Assembly (NCBI GenBank): GCA_018398815.1
Contig: CM031615.1
Span: 60,050,621 to 60,114,620, forward strand
Origin: Conus ventricosus
Taxonomy: Eukaryota > Mollusca > Gastropoda > Neogastropoda > Conidae
DNA length: 64,000 nt
Direction of reading: 5' to 3'
The notes below the pieces were generated by a model. The model was not told the DNA's origin. It did not search any database and was given only the letters and a program-made list of their open reading frames with translations. This document shows positions 49,805 through 58,900 of this stretch, piece by piece. The position numbers and the translations under genes are program-made. Positions within the stretch are counted from its first letter, which is position 1. Every line of letters starts with the position of its first letter.

Positions 49805-52800
49805 GATATTCAGGCTTAATTAGTTTTGTACATTTTTTTCTCTTGTTGTATATTGTGTCTGGATGTCACATTATATAGAAATTGGGGGATATTTCATTGT
49901 AATGAAGAAACAAACTGCACAAAGAAAAGGAAAGGCATTAACAAGGGGAGTAATTATAGTTGTCTTTGTTTGAGGTACAGCTGTTCAAGAGTGCTTTCCC
50001 TTGAATCTTTCCTGTCTTGGGAAGAAGGCATTCGGGTAGCAAGCGCCAAATGTTACTCCTCAGAAGGGAAACGGTGATTTACAGTTGCCAGAATGCATTC
50101 AAACAAAACATCACTTGTAAACATCTGTTAGTTAGGTGTTTAATAAAACACAGATGTTTGAATGAGATTTGTCACCACCTGTTCATTTTCTTGAGCTCGG
50201 TCAGTTTTCACTCTTCAAAACAGAACAATTCTTATTTGTTTTGTTGTTCTTATCCTCAAATATAAATCAAAATACGTTTCAGCTAACGCACCTAATTTCA
50301 TATGAGTGTTCAGGACGTTTGAACAAGTATTCAACTTCTGAGGTAAATGCCCTCGCTGAAAGCTACCAACCTCAAAGCTGAAAATTACAAGCTATTCTCG
50401 GTGGCACGTCATGATTGTGCTGGACCGATGTATCGGCTCTAAGATCCTCATACTCTGGCAATTGTCAGCAAGAGTACCTAACAATCAAATTCAATTCAAA
50501 AACTAATTTGATCATTTCTTCCTGCTTGGGACGAGAGTAAATCAACACGCTTCCATCATTGGATGAATACAAAAGACTGAACAAGGTGTGCTGATCATGA
50601 TCAGATGGTGGCCACTTATCCACTAAAAAAAGGCGCAGGCTTAACTTTCTCATCCCAATCCGATGTGATTTCATCGCTATCAATCCCCCCCCCCCCCCCC
50701 CCCCCCCCCCCCTCTCTCTCTCCGACTATTCTCAAAACGTTCTATCTCTCACTTGTATGCCATTTTGGACAGCAAGCATGGTTGACTAACAGAGCTGGTC
50801 ATAAAAAAAAAGTGTACCCACTTAACCAATCAGAATACTTCTTGCACACTCGAGAACACCTAAACCCTTACCAGTGGCATGCCGTGGCGGGATTGTTAGG
50901 GACCTAACAGTGGCAAGCTAAGGTCAGTAATCTGTGATGTCATGTGGTCAGTCCCAGTGGAGCTCAGGCTTTGCCACTCAGACTAGGGGAAGTAATCCCT
51001 AGAGATACAAGGTTTAATGGGAGTTAATTCAAATTTCAGTAAGTTGAGAGAAACAATGCATGCAAATGCGTTATACCTTGATGCGATACTTTGTCCGCAA
51101 TAGATGTAGGCATGGTAGTTTGTTTTTTAATATGACATTTTGTTCAGAGCTTTCTGTCTACAGTACACTTTCTTCCTTTTGACTGCACTCTTCAGATCAT
51201 TTTGGAGTATAACAAGATGTGTTAGCCAGGTGCTAGTGAATTCACAACCTGTTCAACCACCAGTGACCAGGCCTACTGACAAAACAATCCAAAAGTCTTT
51301 GATTGTGTATGTATGGATTAGTTTAAACAGTGTGTATGTCTCTATTGTTTTGAACAATTTGTTTGTGTTTGCTGTCCAATCATCCTTGTCCAATGTCGTA
51401 AACTTCACCATTGTCATTCCAGCTCCCCCAGTAAACAATTACCTGTACTTTTGACAAAGCACCAGTCAAAACCATACATCGATTTATAATCAAATGTTCA
51501 TCAGGTCAGCCACTGATAACAGCTTGAACAGTAGCCAGCGACAGGAAGGGGAAGGAAAAGAAAAGAAGTGAACTGAAGGAAATTAAAGGGAGGGGCACCG
51601 CACATACACCCAGCTGTGCTCTTCCAGTGGCACATTCTTAGCACTGGAGCTAATGAACATTAAATTCATCACACTAACTAAACCTAAATAAACTAGTTTC
51701 AAAGTGAGGTGACCGCAGGGGGAAAATGAAACAAATCTTAAAAACAATTGTGAGCGAGTCCACCAAACAGCAGGGACAAACAAATTACAAGACAGAACAT
51801 GACACATTTCGACCTTTCTTAGGTCTTCTTCAGGCAAGATAAACAACATTCAGGACAATGAAAACGAAGAACGAGCAGTCACTTACCTTCTCATATTTGG
51901 CGTGAGATGGGCGTTGAATAAACTGGGTACTTATCCAATGAAAAACTATTATACAAACGAACTGTGTCATAAGCCGACCCACAACTGACCAGCCAGTGGA
52001 TTGGCCGACTGGAAGGCATTCAGGTACCTTAGGCAACTAACTCACTATCTGTGTGTTCTAAGTGAATGACTGCCTGACTGACTGTGTGTGATGTTGATGT
52101 GTCATTGTCATGTAGGACCTGTGAGAAGTGCAAGCGGAAGCAGGAGGCCCTGAAGCAGTGCTACATCTGGAAGATGCCCCACATCTTCATCGTCCAGCTC
52201 AAGCGCTTCAGGAGCTTCGACATGTTCACCAGGAAGATTGAAACCAAGGTCGAGTTCCCTGTCAGGTGAGGGGGGGTGCGTGTGTGTGTGTGCATGTGCG
52301 TGTGTGTGTATGCGTGTGCGTGCATGCGTGCATTTGTGTACCTTGTGCTGGTATGTGTGCGTGTCTGTACTTTCATCCTGCAGACAAGAATTTTTTTTTC
52401 AATTTTTCTATCCACTTTCCTGGTATGACTGTTTGCCTTCAGGATAAGTATGATAAGAATGAAAGTGAAAGTGAGGAGGTACCAAACACTCCCTTCTTGC
52501 TGCTGCCCTTCCTGAATTTTTGGCAGGAATATCCTACATGTAAAGATAATTACCACCATTCTAGCTAGATATGGTGAACGAGTCGAGAAAGTGATTTTTT
52601 TTGTCTTTTTTAATAAATCACAATGAAGGGAGTCGATGTTACTTTTGTTTTAAAGTGAGAGAAAGATTGCGGTGTCTAGGTGAAATGCGATTCTGGACAT
52701 GAGAATTAGTTCAGTAACTTTGATTTTAGCCAAGGTGACTGCAGTGGGCCACTTCAGTGCTGTCACCTCATTAAAGTCAACTCTCAAAATAGATCAAAAG

Positions 52801-55800
52801 AAAAAGAGAGAGAAAAAAAAAAACAAGAAAAAAACGCAGCTTGACACAACTCATTATTACAGATTTTCTGAAAACAAGCCAGATTTATGGCTAATACAAA
52901 TTTGCGTTTTTCCACTGTAGATGTAGATTGAAAGGCCTTTATCAACTGTCCAAAAGTGAGTTCCTTCTGACCTAGAAATCAAACCAAGTTAAATGGAAGC
53001 ACTTTGTTTGCATTTCACTGTATATTGGAATAAAGCACAGGTGTTGACAGCTTGCTGTTGCTGTTTTTGCCCTCGGTGTCACTTCTCCCCTGCCAGTCAT
53101 TCTGCTCTCCCTGTACACAGACACACTCACTATCCTCCAGTCACAGCCTCAAGTTCACATGAATTGGCGTCAGGTGGCCGTGAGGCAACGGCCTGTAGGA
53201 GACTCAGCCCTGCCATTGAGGACACGTGTATTGTTCAGTGATAACTTGTTTTGATCCAGAGCATGCAGCAGCAAAGCCCCTCTCTCACGACAAGAGCTGC
53301 TACCTGCAGGGCTACAACATGTGCAAGCATCCCAGTCTGGAGAGCTGGCAATATCAGTCCAGCAATATTATCCATTGCTGATGACTTTGAGGCCAAGTAT
53401 CCATGGACATGAATATAGAAAGTCTGTTGAAGCTGAGGTCAGGATGAGAGCAGGGCATGAAGGATCCAACATTCCAAGATTTTTGTTTTTTTGATGATAC
53501 TCCATGAGGATGATAAAGATGACGCTGTGGAGGTCCGTTCTAGTCGGAGGCTGTGTACTACCAAGGCTGTACTTGATGACACTTCCTTTCATGATTTATC
53601 CCGGCAGTAACTGGGTTGGAGACAGAAATCCTGGTATTGTTTCTAATGATGATAAGAGCAGACTGGCTAGGACTGAAACCAGTTAACATGCTAATGCCTA
53701 GTGCTCTAAGAATTGAAGCATGTTCAGACGCGATTATTTTGCTGTACACATTCACTTTTTTCCCTGAACATGATTCTTTTTTTCATGTCGGTGTACGATA
53801 TACCCACGTTTATGTGTGATGTGAAACCTGATGGGTATGTATGGTAAGGTAGACCTGTGTGTGTTCATTGATGAACATCAGAAATACAGAAGTCGGACTG
53901 CATGCATGTCACGGTGTATGCTGTTTTTACCACTTTTGAAAATTTGGTGTGTTCATGCCCCCTAGCAGTATATTCGTTCTATATTTAAACCTTTTCATCT
54001 CAATTTCCACTTAATGTCTTCCCAAATCGCCCCATCTTTCACACTTGAGCGGTTTTCTGATTGCTCCCTGGCCGCCGCTCCCTCCGAGGTTTTTTAGTGC
54101 AAGGAATTAACCTTCTTCCCAGGAAAGCGGTTTGCTTTCCCTTCAGGTAGGAGAGGGGGGTGGGGGTGGGTTCCCACGGTGACGTGGGAGATTGCGTGGC
54201 CTTTAACCGCCGTTCCCCACTCCTGCCTAAAGCCAGAGGGTCCAGTGATGGCGAGGGAGATAGCTGATAGTTAGGAGTGGATGGGCAATCGTGATGATGG
54301 TGGAGTGGGAAGAGGGTGTGGTGGTAGTGGGGGTGTGGGATGAATGTAGTGTCATGTACAGCTGGAGGGCAGTGTAACTAGAAATGAGACCGGTTGATCA
54401 CGTGTGGAGATTTCTCTAAAAGATGCATGTATTTGTATATCATCCCTTAAGCAGTAGCTGTGAGTTGGTGTGTTTTTTGGGGTGCGATTTCCGCTGGGGA
54501 TCATAGGATGTTCTTTAAATCTTTCAACCGTTTTGCTTGCTTGGTATGAGCTGGTAGTTAAGTGACTGGGAGAGACAAAACCAGCCGTTGAAGTGTAGAG
54601 CTTACGTAGCAAACTTTGGATTGGGAAGAAATGGATTCAATTCTTGTCAAAGACATATGAATGTGAAGGGGGGGGTGGGGGGGGGGGGGGGGTTGGTCCG
54701 GGCTAGTTCTTACCCAGACTGTCATGTGCTATGGGCTCAGTGGGAAGACTGGAACCGTACAGTCGAGTCTTGTCCAGATAAAGGATGCATCTCTGAGAGT
54801 TGCGAAAATGTCCTGGTGAACACCCGGGGGGAGGGGGGGGGGGATGATGCCAGGATATATCATGGAAGAAAGAAATCATGGTGGAGTACAGCTATATCAT
54901 ATAGTCTCAGAACAGATTAGAACCTCATACCATCATCATGCTTATCATCAGCAGCATCAACATCATCATCATCACCATTCGGCATTGTCATCATTGTCGT
55001 CATCATCATCATCATCATCATCATCATATCCTTATCAAACAGTGAGGATCTTTTTTTTTTTTAAATTAAGTCTCTGATTTCGTTGTCCTTCTTGCCTTGC
55101 TCTCACAACGACCACGGAGTCAGTTCTGTTCCATATGTACGCCCATGGCATGTTCCTATCAGACTCAGCAGTTCTGGCAAGTCCATGGGGACGTCAGTTA
55201 GCTGGACATGGTTGGGGGCCTTCAGAGGGATATACTCGCCAGCACTGGGTCAGGGACTGCTAGTACTGTTGTCACTGAGCACAGTGGATGTGCCCTGCAC
55301 ATATTGGGTCACAACAGGCATCGGTGCCACCGATGTGGCTCGGCAGCAGTGCCTTTTCCTCTGAAGGGTTGCCTCATGACTTTGGCCATTGCCTGTGGAG
55401 TGCACTATGTAGGCTGCCACAGGAAAACTGGGTGCGGTTCTGTACAGGGGATCCTGGATATACAGTGTAGGAAGAATAATACCTAGAGGCTAGGGAAGAT
55501 GAGACAAGAATTAAAAAACCTATACCTGTTTACATAATTTGACTCTGAGACTGGAAAGAAAACTCTTTGCATCATTCTCACGAACATGTGAGACTGGAAA
55601 GAAAACTCTTTGCATCATTCTCACGAACATGTGAGACTGGAAAGAAAAATCTATGCATCATTCTCACGAACATGTGAGACTGGAAAGAAAAATCTATGCA
55701 TCATTCTCATGAACATGCATATACAAGGATGCGCCTGCACATATATGCCTCCATGCATGCTCACATGCATGCAGGCGCACACACACATACACACACATGC

Positions 55801-55840
55801 GCACACATGGATGTACACACATACACAGGTGTGTGTGCAT

Positions 55841-55876
<36 letters not shown>

Positions 55877-55880
55877 CACA

Positions 55881-55935
<55 letters not shown>

Positions 55936-58900
55936 CTCCCTCCCTCCACCATTATTTCGTCATGTGTGCTCTTCCTCCCTCTCTAGCTGTGGACCTTAGC
56001 AACAGATACGTTCAGCCTACAATTCTCAGTCTCCCCTTTCCCCTGTTCATGTCTTCCAGCCTGCAATTCTCAGTCTCCCCTTTCCCCCTGTCCATGTCTT
56101 CCAGCCTACAATTCTCGGTCTCCCCTTTCCCCCTGTTCATGTCTTCCAGCCTGCAATTCTCAGTCTCCCCTGTCCATGTCTTCCAGCCTACAATTCTCAG
56201 TCTCCCTTTCCCCCTGTCCATGTCTTCCAGCCTGCAATTCTCAGTCTCCCCTTTCCCCCTGTTCATATCTTCCAGCCTGCAATTCTCAGCTCCCCTTTCC
56301 CCCTGTCTATGTCTTCCAGCCTGCAATTCTCAGTCTCCCCTTTCCCCCTGTCCATGTCTTCCAGCCTGCAATTCTCAGTGTCCCCTTTCCCCCTGTCCAT
56401 GTCTTCCAGCCTGCAATTCTCAGTCTCCCCTTTCCCCCTGTCCATGTCTTCCAGCCTGCAATTCTCAGTCTCCCCTTTCCCCCTGTCCATGACTTCCAGC
56501 CTGCAATTCGCAGTCTCCCCTTTCCCCTGTCCATGTCTTCCAGCCTACAATTCTCAGTCTCCCCTGTCCATGTCTTCCAGCCTACAATTCTCAGTCTCCC
56601 CTTTCCCCCTGTCCATGTCTTCCAGCCTGCAATTCTCAGTCTCCCCTTTCCCCTGTCCATGTCTTCCAGCCTGCAATTCTCAGTCTCCCCTTTCCCCCTG
56701 TCCATGTCTTCCAGCCTACAATTCTCAGTCTCCCCTTTCCCCCTGTCCATGTCTTCCAGCCTACAATTCTCAGTCTCCCCTGTCCATGTCTTCCAGCCTA
56801 CAATTCTCAGTCTCCCCTGTCCATGTCTTCCAGCCTACAATTCTCAGTCTCCCCTTTCCCCCTGTCCATGTCTTCCAGCCTACAATTCTCACTCTCCCCT
56901 TTCCCCCTGTCCATGTCTTCCAGCCTGCAATTCTCAGTCTCCCCTTTCCCCCTGTCCATGTCTTCCAGCCTGCAATTCTCAGTCTCCCCTGTCCATGTCT
57001 TCCAGCCTGCAATTCTCAGTCTCCTCTTTCCCCCAGTCCATGTCTTCCAGCCTGCAATTCTCAGTCTCCCCTTTCCCCCTGTCCATGACTTCCAGCCTGC
57101 AATTCTCAGTCTCCCCTTTCCCCTGTCCATGTCTTCCAGCCTACAATTCTCAGTCTCCCCTTTCCCCCTGTCCATGTCTTCCGGCCTGCAATTCTCAGTC
57201 TCCCCTTTCCCCTGTCCATGTCTTCCGGCCTGCAATTCTCAGTCTCCCCTTTCCCCTGTCCATGTCTTCAGCCTACAATTCTCAGTCTCCCCTTTCCCCC
57301 TGTCCATGTCTTCCAGCCTACAATTCTCAGTCTCCCCTGTCCATGTCTTCCAGCCTACAATTCTCAGTCTCCCCTGTCCATGTCTTCCAGCCTGCAATTC
57401 TCAGTCTCCCCTTTCCCCCTGTCCATGTCTTTGCATGATGGAGTGTCAACACACAACTGAACCAGGGCTGGGCATTCTACCACATTGCGGCTCCGTTTTG
57501 AATTTGTGAAAGAAAAATTATAATTAATCCGCCAGACAAAGGGGACAAACAAATGACAAGACAAAACACGACGCGTTTCGACCACTTTGGTCTTCTTCAG
57601 GCAAGATAAACAACATTCAGGACAATGAAAACAAGATCAAGCAGTCACTTCTCGAATTTGGTGCAAGATGGGCGTTGAATTTTCATTGTCCTGAATGTTG
57701 TTTATCTTGTCTGAAGAAGACCAAATAGTCGAAACATACCCTGTTTTGTTTGGTAGTTTGTAAGTATTCAACTCCCATCTTGAGCCAAATTTGAGAAGAT
57801 ATGTGATTGCTCGTTGTTCGTTTTCAATTGTCCTGAATGTTGTTTATCTTGCCTGAAGGAGACCAAATAGTCGAAACATACCCTGTTTTGTTTGGTAGTT
57901 TGTAAGTATTCAACTCCCATCTTGAGCCAAATTTGAGAAGATATGTGATTGCTCGTTGTTCGTTTTCAATTGTCCTGAATGTTGTTTATCTTGCCTGAAG
58001 GAGACCAAATAGTCGAAACATACCCTGTTTTGTTTGGTAGTTTGTAAGTATTCAACTCCCATCTTGAGCCAAATTTGAGAAGATATGTGATTGCTCGTTG
58101 TTCGTTTTCAATTGTCCTGAATGTTGTTTATCTTGCCTGAAGGAGACCAAATAGTCGAAACATACCCTGTTTTGTTTGGTAGTTTGTAAGTATTCAACTC
58201 CCATCTTGAGCCAAATTTGAGAAGATATGTGATTGCTCGTTGTTCGTTTTCAATTGTCCTGAATGTTGTTTATCTTGCCTGAAGGAGACCAAATAGTCGA
58301 AACATACCCTGTTTTGTTTGGTAGTTTGTAAGTATTCAACTCCCATCTTGAGCCAAATTTGAGAAGATATGTGATTGCTCGTTGTTCGTTTTCAATTGTC
58401 CTGAATGTTGTTTATCTTGCCTGAAGGAGACCAAATAGTCGAAACATACCCTGTTTTGTTTGGTAGTTTGTAAGTATTCAACTCCCATCTTGAGCCAAAT
58501 TTGAGAAGATATGTGATTGCTCGTTGTTCGTTTTCAATTGTCCTGAATGTTGTTTATCTTGCCTGAAGGAGACCAAATAGTCGAAACATACCCTGTTTTG
58601 TTTGGTAGTTTGTAAGTATTCAACTCCCATCTTGAGCCAAATTTGAGAAGATATGTGATTGCTCGTTGTTCGTTTTCAATTGTCCTGAATGTTGTTTATC
58701 TTGCCTGAAGGAGACCAAATAGTCGAAACATACCCTGTTTTGTTTGGTAGTTTGTAAGTATTCAACTCCCATCTTGAGCCAAATTTGAGAAGATATGTGA
58801 TTGCTCGTTGTTCGTTTTCAATTGTCCTGAATGTTGTTTATCTTGCCTGAAGGAGACCAAATAGTCGAAACATACCCTGTTTTGTTTGGTAGTTTGTAAG

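Noticed and set aside
56012..57438. Open frames of up to 420 codons on both strands
   Set aside because: Stop-free 45-bp repeat units give long frames in several registers; not a gene.
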